This document shows, one piece after another, positions 56,721 through 64,000 of a DNA stretch of 64,000 nt (its first letter is position 1; each line of letters begins with the position of its first letter). The stretch is taken from assembly GCA_000720805.1 (NCBI GenBank), contig JODI01000013.1:68009-132008 (forward strand), read 5' to 3'. The notes under the pieces are model-generated. The model worked only from the letters and a program-made list of their open reading frames with translations. It did no database searches and had not been told where the DNA came from. Made by a program: the position numbers and the translations under genes. The stretch comes from Streptomyces violaceoruber. Lineage in GTDB: Bacteria; Actinomycetota; Actinomycetes; Streptomycetales; Streptomycetaceae.

Positions 56721-56994
56721 GGCCCGAAGCTCACCGTGCCGTCGGTCAACGTGAACGGAAGCTGGGTCGCCGCGCCGGACGTAGCGTCCCTCAGCTGCCA
56801 TCTGCCCGCGGAGACAAGCAGCAGCCGCAGCGCGGCGGGAGAGATGTGGAACACGTCGTAGAAGCCGTAGCTGCACCCAAGTGATGACTCGGACTACCGG
56901 CACCTGCAGGGTCACCGGCGTTCGACTCGCTGACCACCAGATCCGAGTCCGGCGGTCCGGCCGGACGGCGCCGAAGGCGCCGCGGCCACCACCT
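56720..56994. other. Remnant-like sequence between pseudogene and AraC gene
   Basis: On the minus strand one frame reads YGFYDVFHISPAALRLLLVS and on to GAATQLPFTLTDGTVSFG, which looks like a real protein fragment but has no start and is interrupted on both sides. I do not know its family. The rest shows no clear coding. Confidence 0.3.
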
Positions 56995-57954
56995 TCACAT
57001 GAGGAACGGGCGCGTCTTGCCAGGAGTCCGGCCGAAACGGCTCCGAAAGACCCGGGTGAAGTGAGCCTGGCTGGCGAAGCCCCAACGATGGGCGACATCG
57101 GCGATCGTCAGATGGCGTGAGCCGGGATCGGCGAGCGCCTGCCGGGCCTTGTCCAGCCGCTGTTCGAGGATGTGGCGGGAGGGGCTCACCCCGGTCGGCT
57201 GGAAGATACGACTGAGGTGCCGGGCCGACACTCCGATCGCCTCGGCGACCCGCCCTGCGCTCAGCCCGGGGTCGGCCAGGTGCCGGTCTATGTAGTCCTT
57301 GGCCACGGCCAGCTGGGAGAGTTCGGCAGGCGGCGCGGAACCACCATCCAGCCTCGGTGCGGCCAGCGTACGGACGAGGTCCAGCACGGTGTCCTGGGTG
57401 CTGATCGAGTCATCGCTCTCCTGCCCCGTGACCCAGCCGGCCAGTACCGCGTGCAGCGCGGAAGTCAGCGCACCCTCGACCGCCGACCCCCTGCCGAGCA
57501 GGATCGGCGCCGACACGTCGCCGGAGGCGCACCGCGTGGCGAACACTTCGCGGGGGATGTCCACCAACAGCTGGTGCATCGGGGTGGGAAACCCGAACAG
57601 GTACGACCGGCGCGTGTCATAGAGGATCAGGTCGCCCGTCTGCAGGGTGTGGCAGCCGCCCTCGTGGAAGAACACCCCGCGGCCCGCTGTCAGCAACGAG
57701 ACGAAGACGGAGTCCTTCGGGAGCGCCTGACACGTCCGTGGAGTCCGCTCGATGACGTGCTCGTTGCCGGAGATCTCGGCCAGTCGCAGATCACCCAGCT
57801 CGATGTTCGTCTCCGTGGCCAGCAGACCCTGTTCCGAGTAGGAAGAGCAGGTCAAGCCCACCAACGCCCGTCGGTTGTGTTCCTCCCAGAAGTCGATGCG
57901 GTCCGCCGGATCGACCGACTGCGTGGACACGCGGGAGACGATGGGTACGGTCAC
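56995..57954 (-). CDS. AraC-family transcriptional regulator
   Basis: A 319-residue regulator with the AraC_binding_2-type sensor typical of aromatic catabolism (XylS/FeaR-like): IDFWEEHNRRALVGL, SVFVSLLTAGRGVFFHEGG and TGDLILYDTRRSYLFGF. The C-terminal double helix-turn-helix has LSAGRVAEAIGVSARHLSRIF and LTIADVAHRWGFASQAHFTRVFRSRFG. The GTG at 57954 follows GGGAG by 6 bases. It lies downstream of, and in the same direction as, the benzoylformate decarboxylase operon, separated by a hairpin, and is the best candidate for its activator. Confidence 0.9.
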   Translation of the reverse strand: MTVPIVSRVSTQSVDPADRIDFWEEHNRRALVGLTCSSYSEQGLLATETNIELGDLRLAEISGNEHVIERTPRTCQALPKDSVFVSLLTAGRGVFFHEGGCHTLQTGDLILYDTRRSYLFGFPTPMHQLLVDIPREVFATRCASGDVSAPILLGRGSAVEGALTSALHAVLAGWVTGQESDDSISTQDTVLDLVRTLAAPRLDGGSAPPAELSQLAVAKDYIDRHLADPGLSAGRVAEAIGVSARHLSRIFQPTGVSPSRHILEQRLDKARQALADPGSRHLTIADVAHRWGFASQAHFTRVFRSRFGRTPGKTRPFLM

Positions 57955-58217
57955 CTGAGTCTCCCTTCCGACCCCTACATCCGACAACGGTGTGGTCGGG
58001 GGCCGGTACACCGGGGCGACAAAAACTCGCTGCCACGCCTGGGTGAGTACAGCCACCGGCAGGAGAGTGAGCGAACTGGGCCGTGCCGCCTGGGCCGTCG
58101 GCGGCGCCTGCCTCTGCCGCCGGCCTTGAGCGTACTCCGGTGCCGCACCCGCGTCACGGGTCGCAGACAGAAAGCCCCGCCCTCGCACCAGTGCGGCCGG
58201 GCGAAGCGGTCCAGAAA

Positions 58218-58240
58218 GGCACGCCGTACTCCGGCGTACC
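58218..58240 (-). terminator. Hairpin terminator after the catabolic operon
   Basis: On the minus strand GGTACGCCG-GAGTA-CGGCGTGCC forms a 9-base stem with one G-T pair, beginning 8 bases after the SDR stop codon. It separates the operon from the AraC gene. Confidence 0.65.
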
Positions 58241-58247
58241 GGACGGT

Positions 58248-58982
58248 TCAGACGGTCAGGTAGCCGCCGTCGACCGGGAGGACCGTGCCATTGACGTAGG
58301 AGGCGGCGGGCGAGCACAGGAAGGCGATCACTGACGCGATCTCCCGCGGCCGGCCGAACCGTCCGAGCGGGACTCGCGCGAGCACAGCTTGCGCGGCGTC
58401 AGGGTCGTCGAGCAGACCGCGGGCGAGCAGAGTGGTGACGAAGCCCGGTGCCACCGCGTTCACACGGATGCCCTCCGCGGCGTACTCGGCGGCCAGGGAC
58501 CGGGTCAGCTGGGAGACGCCGCCCTTGCTGGCGCTGTAGGCCGGCCGGTCTCGGCTGCCGAAGAAACCGAACATCGACGAGACGGTGACGATGCTGCCGC
58601 GCCGGCCGGCGAGCAGCGGGCGTGCCGCCTGGCACGCGACCAGGGCCGAGGTGAGGTTGACCTCCAGCACCCGGTCCCACCATCCGAGGTCGTATTCGTC
58701 GCGGTCCCGGCTGATCCCGGCACAGGCGACGAGGTGGTCGATACGGTCGTAAGCCTCGATCCGGCCGACGAGGCCGTCCCGGTCCGTGACGTCGTGCTCC
58801 ACGATGTCGACTCGCTTGTGGCGGGGCAGCTCGTCGGCGTCGGCCGGCGGCAGTCCGAGGGCATGCACCTCGGCTCCGAGTTCGGCGAGCAGGTCGGCGG
58901 TGGCCGCGCCGATGCCGGAGGTGCCTCCGGTCACCAGGACGCACTGGCCGGCGAAGAGGTCGGGGACGAGTCCGGTGGTCAT
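58248..58982 (-). CDS. Short-chain dehydrogenase/reductase
   Basis: A 244-residue classical [23 protein letters not shown], then a variant of the NNAG motif ([13 protein letters not shown]), [19 protein letters not shown] with the catalytic Tyr and Lys, and [17 protein letters not shown]. The adenine-pocket residue region ([12 protein letters not shown]) favours no clear cofactor. The ATG overlaps the stop of the zinc alcohol dehydrogenase gene by 4 bases, so the pair is coupled. It is the last gene of the operon and may reduce or oxidise a hydroxyketone. Confidence 0.92.
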   Translation of the reverse strand: MTTGLVPDLFAGQCVLVTGGTSGIGAATADLLAELGAEVHALGLPPADADELPRHKRVDIVEHDVTDRDGLVGRIEAYDRIDHLVACAGISRDRDEYDLGWWDRVLEVNLTSALVACQAARPLLAGRRGSIVTVSSMFGFFGSRDRPAYSASKGGVSQLTRSLAAEYAAEGIRVNAVAPGFVTTLLARGLLDDPDAAQAVLARVPLGRFGRPREIASVIAFLCSPAASYVNGTVLPVDGGYLTV

Positions 58983-60091
58983 CTGTGTCTTTCCGTTCGG
59001 TCGCCGGGTGGGCGGAGAACTGGTGCCCCGGTACGGTGTGCCGCTGGGTCGACGAGGATCTTGACCTGGTTTCCCGGGCCGCCCAGCAGCGCCTCGAATC
59101 CATGGGAGACGAGGTCGTCGAGGACGATGGTCGAGGTGACGACCGGTGTCAGGTCCAGGTGCTGTTCCGCGACGAGCCGGATGAGCTCCGGATAGGTGTC
59201 GCGGTAGCCGACGCTGGCGACGATCGACTGCTCGTTGTTGACCAGTGCGAAGGCGTCCAGGGATACCTCCTGGGCCAGGCCGACGAGGACGATCCGACCG
59301 CCGGGCCGGGTGGCTGCCATGCAGGTGCGCAGGGCGATCTCGGATCCGACCACCTCGAACGCGGCATCGACGCCCTCTCCGCCGGTCAGCTCACGGATCC
59401 GCCCCGCGGTGTCTTCTTCCCGCCCGGCGTCGATCAGGTCGGTGGCGCCGAGGCCGGCCGCGAGTTCCAGGCGGGCCGGGGACACATCGACGGCGAGGAT
59501 CCGCCGCACCCCGCGTTCCCCGGCGAGCAGGACGGTGAGCAGGCCGATCGGTCCCAGGCCGACGACTGCCACTGTCTCCGGTGTGGTTCCGGCGCGCCGC
59601 AGTGCGTGCAGGGCGACCGAGGCCGGTTCGAACAGCGCGGCCTGCTCCAGCGACACGGTCTCGGGGAGACGGTGCGCCATGTAGGCGGGGATGGCGGCGT
59701 ACTCGGCCATGCCGCCGTTCCCCATCAGCCCGGCGAACCCGAAGTGCCGGCAGATGTTGTACTCGCCGGCCCGGCACCGTGGGCATGCCCCGCACCGGTA
59801 GTTCGGCTCGACCGCCACTCGGTCGCCGATGGCCAGGCCGGTCACCGACGGCCCGAGGGCCGCCACCGTCCCACAGAACTCGTGACCGAGGACGAGCGGA
59901 GCTGTGGCACCGGAGGCAGGATGCGGCTCGGCGACCGGGATCGCGTGCGGCCCGTCGGCGTACTCGTGCACGTCGCTGCCGCAGATGCCGCAGTAGGCCA
60001 CCTCGACAAGCACCTCGCCACGCAGGGGTGCTGGAACGCCGACCTCGGCAATGCGGACGTCCCTGGCTCCGTACCAGACAGCGGCCTTCAT
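58979..60091 (-). CDS. Zinc-dependent alcohol dehydrogenase (2,3-butanediol dehydrogenase-like)
   Basis: A 370-residue medium-chain dehydrogenase. The catalytic zinc ligands are in [14 protein letters not shown] and [10 protein letters not shown]; the structural zinc cysteines are in [17 protein letters not shown]; the NAD motif is [18 protein letters not shown]. The group including butanediol and other vicinal-diol dehydrogenases has this pattern. It should interconvert an alcohol or diol with a ketone. Its ATG overlaps by 4 bases the stop of the truncated transporter gene upstream, and its own stop overlaps the SDR start. Confidence 0.93.
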   Translation of the reverse strand: MKAAVWYGARDVRIAEVGVPAPLRGEVLVEVAYCGICGSDVHEYADGPHAIPVAEPHPASGATAPLVLGHEFCGTVAALGPSVTGLAIGDRVAVEPNYRCGACPRCRAGEYNICRHFGFAGLMGNGGMAEYAAIPAYMAHRLPETVSLEQAALFEPASVALHALRRAGTTPETVAVVGLGPIGLLTVLLAGERGVRRILAVDVSPARLELAAGLGATDLIDAGREEDTAGRIRELTGGEGVDAAFEVVGSEIALRTCMAATRPGGRIVLVGLAQEVSLDAFALVNNEQSIVASVGYRDTYPELIRLVAEQHLDLTPVVTSTIVLDDLVSHGFEALLGGPGNQVKILVDPAAHRTGAPVLRPPGDRTERHR

Positions 60092-60435
60092 ACGGTGCCC
60101 CGTACCGGACCGCGCTCTCCTTCGACCGCTTGGCCGGCCGAGAAGCCCTGGAGCAGCCCCCTGTTGAGACCACGACGGTTCTCCCGGGGCGCCTCCACCA
60201 CCAGCGACTGCGCCGGCGGCAGTACGGCTCCCTCCGCCACACCCATCAGGGCACGGGCGATGAGCAGACCGAGGAATCCGGTCATCAGCCCGCCCGCCGT
60301 AGAGAAACAGGAGAACAGGGCTACCGCGGCAATCAGAACGGGTTTGCGTCTGCCGAGCTTGTCCGACAGACGGCCGGCAACCAGCCCGGAAAGTGCGCCG
60401 GGCCGGACACGGCTACGGGTACGGGTACGTGGCAT
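60088..60435 (-). pseudogene. Truncated MFS transporter
   Basis: A 115-residue frame containing only the loop 2-3 motif VAGRLSDKLGRRKPVLIAAV and two or three spans (LIAAVALFSCFSTAGGLMTGF, LGLLIARALMGVAEGAVLPP). A full MFS protein has about 400-450 residues; the first span and the whole second half are missing. The N-terminus (MPRTRTRSRVRPGALSG) and C-terminus ([13 protein letters not shown]) do not look native. It is probably an internal-deletion remnant of an uptake transporter. The stop still overlaps the alcohol dehydrogenase ATG as ATGA, so coupling has been kept. Confidence 0.82.
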
Positions 60436-60465
60436 CGGAACCTCGGTTGAGGGGAGGGACCCGGG

Positions 60466-60999
60466 TCACCGGAAGAGCGAGTTGACGTAGTCGGCGCCGA
60501 TGCCGACCTTCTCGTAGTGGTTGCGGCACAGCTCGATGTAGTCGTGGACGTCGAAGTAGCCGACGGTTTCGCCGTTCTCGTCCAGCCAGATCAACGGCCC
60601 CTTGACGATGAAGAACGCCTTCATCGGCTCGTCGCTCTCGTAGGCCACCAATGTGTGTCCCTCACCCGGCGCCTCGTAGATGAAGTCACCGGCGTGCGCG
60701 GTCCAGGGCCGCTCCAGGTAACCCCACTTGCCGGAGATCGTGTAGGCGAACACCTCGTGCGGGTGGTAGTGCCGGTTGACGAGCCCGGCCTCCTTGGCGT
60801 ACAGGATGTCAGCCCAGGAGTTGTCCTTGACGTTGATCCACAGCGGGCGCGATCCGACTGTCTCGCTGAGCGGTGCGTAATACCGATCGTCGTCGGTGGC
60901 CACCTGGGACAGATAGACCTCCGGCTGCGCGTCAGGCTTGACCGAATTCGTGATCGGCTTGAGGCCCTTCCAGAATTCGGACCTGGCTTTCTCGGACAT
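60466..60999 (-). CDS. Cupin protein, 2,4'-dihydroxyacetophenone dioxygenase-like
   Basis: A 177-residue single-domain cupin. The metal motif RHYHPHEVFAYTISGKWGYL supplies the His-x-His pair and probably the Glu ligand, and the second motif APGEGHTLVAYES supplies the last His. Overall it resembles the dioxygenase that cleaves 2,4'-dihydroxyacetophenone to 4-hydroxybenzoate and formate. It would cut an aromatic hydroxyketone between carbonyl and CH2OH with Fe and O2. The ATG at 60999 follows GGAG by 7 bases. The same frame continues upstream without a stop into a ferredoxin-like segment. Confidence 0.8.
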   Translation of the reverse strand: MSEKARSEFWKGLKPITNSVKPDAQPEVYLSQVATDDDRYYAPLSETVGSRPLWINVKDNSWADILYAKEAGLVNRHYHPHEVFAYTISGKWGYLERPWTAHAGDFIYEAPGEGHTLVAYESDEPMKAFFIVKGPLIWLDENGETVGYFDVHDYIELCRNHYEKVGIGADYVNSLFR

Positions 61000-61224
61000 G
61001 TTTCGGCTCCATTTCGTCGGGGGTGGCCGACAGTGAACCCCGAGAGCCGAGGACAGGTCTTTCCCTTGGGAGACATCGTGGATTGCCTGTTTGGGACATG
61101 CCCGCACCGCCTTCTCAGCGGCGGGAAATTCGCCGTCGCCGCCGGGCGTCCGGCCGTAGGCGGTGTGGATGTGGCCGGGCCGTGCGGTGGCAGCCGGGGC
61201 GAGCAGGCATATCCGGTCGGTCAC
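61000..61224 (-). pseudogene. Ferredoxin-like remnant fused in frame to the cupin gene
   Basis: The GTG at 61224 has GAGGAG 5 bases ahead and reads MTDRICLLAPAATARPGH, later AAEKAVRACPKQAIHDVSQG, which is like the last cysteine region of small actinobacterial [3Fe-4S] ferredoxins (AVRxCPxxAI). The first three cluster cysteines are missing except one at residue 6, so no Fe-S cluster can form. The frame has no stop and runs into the cupin, so a 252-residue fused product is possible if this start is used. Confidence 0.55.
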
Positions 61225-61243
61225 TGCGACTCCTCGTTGAGCC

Positions 61244-61283
61244 GGTGCGAGTTGGTTCGAGTCGGTGTGAGTCGCTTCGAGTC
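61244..61283. repeat. 20-bp tandem repeat, 2 imperfect copies
   Basis: GGTGCGAGTTGGTTCGAGTC (61244-61263) and GGTGTGAGTCGCTTCGAGTC (61264-61283) agree at 17 of 20 positions. They fill the gap between the LDH-like gene and the ferredoxin-like remnant. Confidence 0.8.
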
Positions 61284-61297
61284 CGAAAGGGGGTCGT

Positions 61298-62230
61298 TCA
61301 GCGGGCGGCGGACACGTCGACCATGTCGGCCACGGCGGCCTCCACGCGCACGGCCGCCTGCTGCATGCCGTGCAGTTCGCCGGGCGTGAGGTCCCACTCG
61401 ACGACCCGGCGCACCCCGTCGCGGCCCAGCTCCACGGGCACACCGAGACTCGCCCCGTGCACTCCGTACTCACCGTCCAGGACGACCGACGCGGGCAGGA
61501 CGGTCCCGCTGTCGGTCGCAATGGCTTCGATCAGCCGCGCGGTGCCCAGTCCGGTGGTCCAGGTGGAGGTACGGCCCGAGTCGAGCGCCACATGCCGGGC
61601 GTACCAGTTGTCGGCGTACTCCTCGGCTGCTGCCCGCTGTTCGGTGGTGAGGACGACGGGCTCGCCGCCGACGGTGATCCGGCCGTAGAGCGGGACCTGG
61701 CCCTCGCCGTGCTCGCCGATCATCCAGGCGTCGACGTTCCTGGGGTGGACGCCCAGGGCATACGCGATACCGGTGCGCAGGCGCAGGCTGTCGTTGAGCG
61801 TGTAGCCGATCAGCCGGTGCCGGGGCAGCCAGCCCTGCCGGTGCACCCAGGTCATGAGCGCGTCCACGGGATTGGTCAGCATCAGTACGACACCGCCGAA
61901 GCCGGAATCCTTCAAGGGCCGCAGGCACTGACCGACGATCGCGGCGTTGTCGGCGAGAAAGACCGACCGCGAGGAGTTCAGCCGCAGAGGTACGGCGGCG
62001 CTGAGCACGACGACGTCCGCGTCGAGCGTGTCCTCGGGCGTGCCGGCGCGAACGGTGTCGGGCGTCGCGCCGAGCGCGAGCGCGTTCTCCTGGTCCATCA
62101 CATGGCTGGTGATCATGTTGGGCCTGGTGTCGACCAGGACGATCTCGTACGTGCCCCGCGCGGACAGCAGGTTGAACGCGGCGGACGAGCCGATGCCGCC
62201 CGCGCCCCCGATGATGAGGACCTTCATCAT
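61298..62230 (-). CDS. Lactate/malate dehydrogenase-family protein
   Basis: A 310-residue NAD-dependent 2-hydroxyacid dehydrogenase. The NAD motif is VLIIGGAGGIGSSAAFNLLS, the substrate loop region is NPVDALMTWVHRQ, and the catalytic His sits in WMIGEHGEGQVPLYG. The active-site arginine region reads TLNDSLRLRTGIAYAL. The mobile-loop sequence AAVPLRLNSSRSVFLADN differs from classical lactate or malate enzymes, so the substrate may be a larger 2-hydroxy acid such as mandelate. The first of two ATGs (62230) has GGAG 8 bases ahead. It begins 12 bases after the decarboxylase stop, in the same operon. Confidence 0.88.
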   Translation of the reverse strand: MMKVLIIGGAGGIGSSAAFNLLSARGTYEIVLVDTRPNMITSHVMDQENALALGATPDTVRAGTPEDTLDADVVVLSAAVPLRLNSSRSVFLADNAAIVGQCLRPLKDSGFGGVVLMLTNPVDALMTWVHRQGWLPRHRLIGYTLNDSLRLRTGIAYALGVHPRNVDAWMIGEHGEGQVPLYGRITVGGEPVVLTTEQRAAAEEYADNWYARHVALDSGRTSTWTTGLGTARLIEAIATDSGTVLPASVVLDGEYGVHGASLGVPVELGRDGVRRVVEWDLTPGELHGMQQAAVRVEAAVADMVDVSAAR

Positions 62231-62241
62231 GTGTCTGTCTC

Positions 62242-63867
62242 CTACGAACGGAATTCGGGATCGGCCTCGACGGCCACTTCGAGCACCAGCGGCTTCTGCC
62301 GCCCGGCAAGGTCCGGCAGCACCTTGTCGAGTACGGACAGCAGGGCGCCGTGGCTGTCGACCCGCTCGGCCGGGCAGCCCAGTTCGCGCGCAAGTCCCGA
62401 CACGCTCACCTCGCCGAACGCCGGCCAGGCGGGGGCGGCCGAGCCCGCGCGTTCCGAGAGGCGGTCCATGATCGCGTATCGGCCGTTGGCCAGGATGACG
62501 AACAGCACGCCGGTGCCGTAGTACGCGGCACTCCACAGCGCCTGGACCGAGTACAGCGACGACCCGTCGCCGATGACGGCCACCACCGGCCGCCCGGGAT
62601 CCGCCATCCGTACGCCGATCGCGGCCGGCATCGCGAAGCCGAGGCCCCCCATGGCGGCGCTGAGGAAGCCGAACGGGGCGCGGGCGGGCAGCAGCGCGTG
62701 CAGGTCCGGCCGGCTGGACGGGGTCTCCTCCACGACCACCGCGTCCGGGGCGAGCCGGTCGGCCAGGGCCGCCAGCACGTGCGCCGCGCGCAGCGGCTCG
62801 CCGCCGGCGGGCGGGGCAGGCGGTGCCGGGCTCCTCATGGGCGGCCTGGGCGTGCCCGTGGCCGCGGGAAGCGCGACCGCCAGACGCCGCACGGTGTCAG
62901 CCGGGTCGGCCAGCACCGCCAGCTCCACCGGGCTGCGGTGGGCCTCCTCCGGGTCGTCGGTGATCACGGCGAGCCGGGTACCGGGGGCTACGAAGGTGCC
63001 CTGCTCGTACGGGTACTGCCGGAACACCGGTGCCCCCACGGCCAGTACGGCGTCGTGCCCGGCCAGCGCCGCCCGCAGCCCCGACCGGGCCGAGGGCAGG
63101 TGCCCGGCGAAGAGCCGGTGATCCTGCGGGAAGCCCGCCCGGGCCCCGAACGACTCCTGCCACACCGGGCAGTCCAGCCGTTCCGCCAGCACCGTCAAGC
63201 TCTCCCACCCCTCCGGCGAGTCGTTCCCGGCGCCCGCCACCAGGCACGGTGCGGTGGCCCCGCGCAGCATCCGGGCGAGTGCGTCGACCGCCGGGCCGTC
63301 GGCGCTGCGGGTCCCGTGCAGGGCCGCCGGTGCGGCCAGAACCGCGTCCGGGTCCGCCTCGGCATGCCAGTCGTCCATCGGTACGACCACCACCGCCGGG
63401 CCCCGCCCGTTCCGCGCCTCGTTCCATGCCCGGGCGATCGCACCCGGCACGTCCTGCGCCCGCGCCGGGGTGTGCTGCCACACCGGGTACTCCCCGGCCA
63501 GCCCGTCCAACCGCCCGGCCAGGAACGGCTCTTGGGCGAGGTGCCGCCGGTCCTGCTGGCCGACGATCACCACCAGCGGCGCCCGGTTCGCCCGCGCGGT
63601 CGCCAGCGCGCTCACGGCGTTGCCGTACCCGGCGGTCGTGTGCAGCAGCACCAGCGCCGGCCGACCGCTCTTCAGCGCGTACCCGGTGGCCATACCGACC
63701 ACCGAACCCTCGTGCAGTCCGAGGACAAACTCGATATCGGCCGGCAGGTCGGCGAGGAAGCCGACCTCTGTCGAACCCGGATTGCTGAACAGGGTCGTGA
63801 GTCCGTACCGGCGCAGGACCTCAAAGGCCGCGTCCTTGATCGTCTGGCCCGTTCCGGCTGTTGCCAC
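62242..63867 (-). CDS. ThDP-dependent benzoylformate decarboxylase-like enzyme
   Basis: A 541-residue enzyme of the benzoylformate decarboxylase type. The catalytic Glu region is FVLGLHEGSVVGMATGYAL, with TTLFSNPGSTEVGFLADLP before it; the ThDP motif is VIGDGSSLYSVQALWSAAYY followed by VLFVILANGRY, which ends the GDG-N motif. The intact GDG..N suggests an active enzyme that decarboxylates an aromatic 2-keto acid to an aldehyde, or joins aldehydes to hydroxyketones. The GTG at 63867 follows AAAGGGG by 6 bases. It is the first gene of the operon, with the LDH-like gene next, a set that would suit mandelate-like compounds. Confidence 0.92.
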   Translation of the reverse strand: MATAGTGQTIKDAAFEVLRRYGLTTLFSNPGSTEVGFLADLPADIEFVLGLHEGSVVGMATGYALKSGRPALVLLHTTAGYGNAVSALATARANRAPLVVIVGQQDRRHLAQEPFLAGRLDGLAGEYPVWQHTPARAQDVPGAIARAWNEARNGRGPAVVVVPMDDWHAEADPDAVLAAPAALHGTRSADGPAVDALARMLRGATAPCLVAGAGNDSPEGWESLTVLAERLDCPVWQESFGARAGFPQDHRLFAGHLPSARSGLRAALAGHDAVLAVGAPVFRQYPYEQGTFVAPGTRLAVITDDPEEAHRSPVELAVLADPADTVRRLAVALPAATGTPRPPMRSPAPPAPPAGGEPLRAAHVLAALADRLAPDAVVVEETPSSRPDLHALLPARAPFGFLSAAMGGLGFAMPAAIGVRMADPGRPVVAVIGDGSSLYSVQALWSAAYYGTGVLFVILANGRYAIMDRLSERAGSAAPAWPAFGEVSVSGLARELGCPAERVDSHGALLSVLDKVLPDLAGRQKPLVLEVAVEADPEFRS

Positions 63868-63915
63868 GCGATACCCCTTTCGGACTTTCGGAACGCGACG
63901 CTACTGAGTTTTTCG

Positions 63916-64000
63916 TTAGTTCTGTGGTGACTGGGGATGGATGGTGAGGCCGGTGTGTGTGAGGAAGGACCACGGGAGTTGCTCGCTGGAGCAGACTCGT
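63916..64000 (-). CDS. Possible C-terminal end of a gene entering from the right edge
   Basis: One minus-strand frame is open from the window edge and ends with TAA at 63916-63918. The visible 27 residues include VCSSEQLPWSFLTHTGLTIH and finish PQSPQN. The composition (few Arg/Ala, more Ser/Thr) differs from the surrounding GC-rich coding, and it faintly resembles the ends of some transposases. Too little is present for a call. Confidence 0.25.
   Translation of the reverse strand, partial: RVCSSEQLPWSFLTHTGLTIHPQSPQN

Noticed and set aside
1..64000. tRNA, rRNA or a clear riboswitch.
   Set aside because: No GGTTCRA-type T-loop with matching acceptor stem and no conserved riboswitch core was noticed by eye; a covariance-model scan would be decisive and could not be run.

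Overview
The window is high-GC actinobacterial DNA and looks like a Streptomyces chromosome, probably an arm or another accessory region. Supporting signs are the extreme third-position GC, frequent GTG starts after GGAGG-like sites, 4-base ATGA/GTGA overlaps inside operons, strong GC hairpins without T-tracts as terminators, and typical families (MmyB-type XRE regulators, PASTA-less Ser/Thr kinases, DUF5302, Rv1733c-like and DUF2231-like membrane proteins, RICIN-tailed glycosidases). No rRNA, tRNA, CRISPR array, phage module or intact transposase was recognised.

Layout. 1-14.5 kb is a patchwork of single genes: an XRE regulator (cut by the window edge), FMN reductase, MarR regulator, an NCS1-type permease with an unusual Cys-rich tail, a Sir2 deacetylase, a Ser/Thr kinase, a HAD hydrolase, a secreted endonuclease/phosphatase-fold protein, a phosphoribosyltransferase and several very small proteins. 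14.6-20 kb is a translationally coupled amino-acid ABC transporter plus D-amino-acid dehydrogenase-like operon, divergent from a CdaR/PucR-type regulator. 20.4-25.7 kb has two MFS exporters and a Tat-exported S37 tripeptidyl peptidase. 25.8-31 kb is a Baeyer-Villiger monooxygenase / SMP-30-like lactonase / SDR operon below a TetR gene; the enzyme set fits alcohol -> ketone -> ester or lactone -> hydroxy acid.

31.4-55.3 kb is a plant-polysaccharide region. An alpha-L-rhamnosidase with its own ABC importer, a LacI regulator and a secreted GH93-like exo-arabinanase share a 14-bp LacI-type palindrome (TTGAAGCGCTTCAA and variants), and a GH43 arabinanase follows. A second ABC importer with a GH4 glycosidase, a BadF-type sugar kinase, a ROK regulator and a Tat-exported GH95-like enzyme lies downstream. 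Together they suggest uptake and breakdown of arabinan and rhamnogalacturonan side chains. Between the two sugar blocks sits a methyltransferase gene flanked by 42-bp inverted repeats, followed by two small membrane-protein genes.

56-64 kb starts with a decayed FAD monooxygenase, then an AraC regulator and a catabolic operon: benzoylformate decarboxylase-like ThDP enzyme, LDH/MDH-like dehydrogenase, a ferredoxin-like remnant, a cupin dioxygenase, a truncated MFS gene, a zinc alcohol dehydrogenase and an SDR. It probably handles an aromatic alpha-keto acid or hydroxyketone. The truncated transporter and ferredoxin remnant suggest the operon is partly eroded. All functions are inferred from reading the translated sequence; no database search was run.
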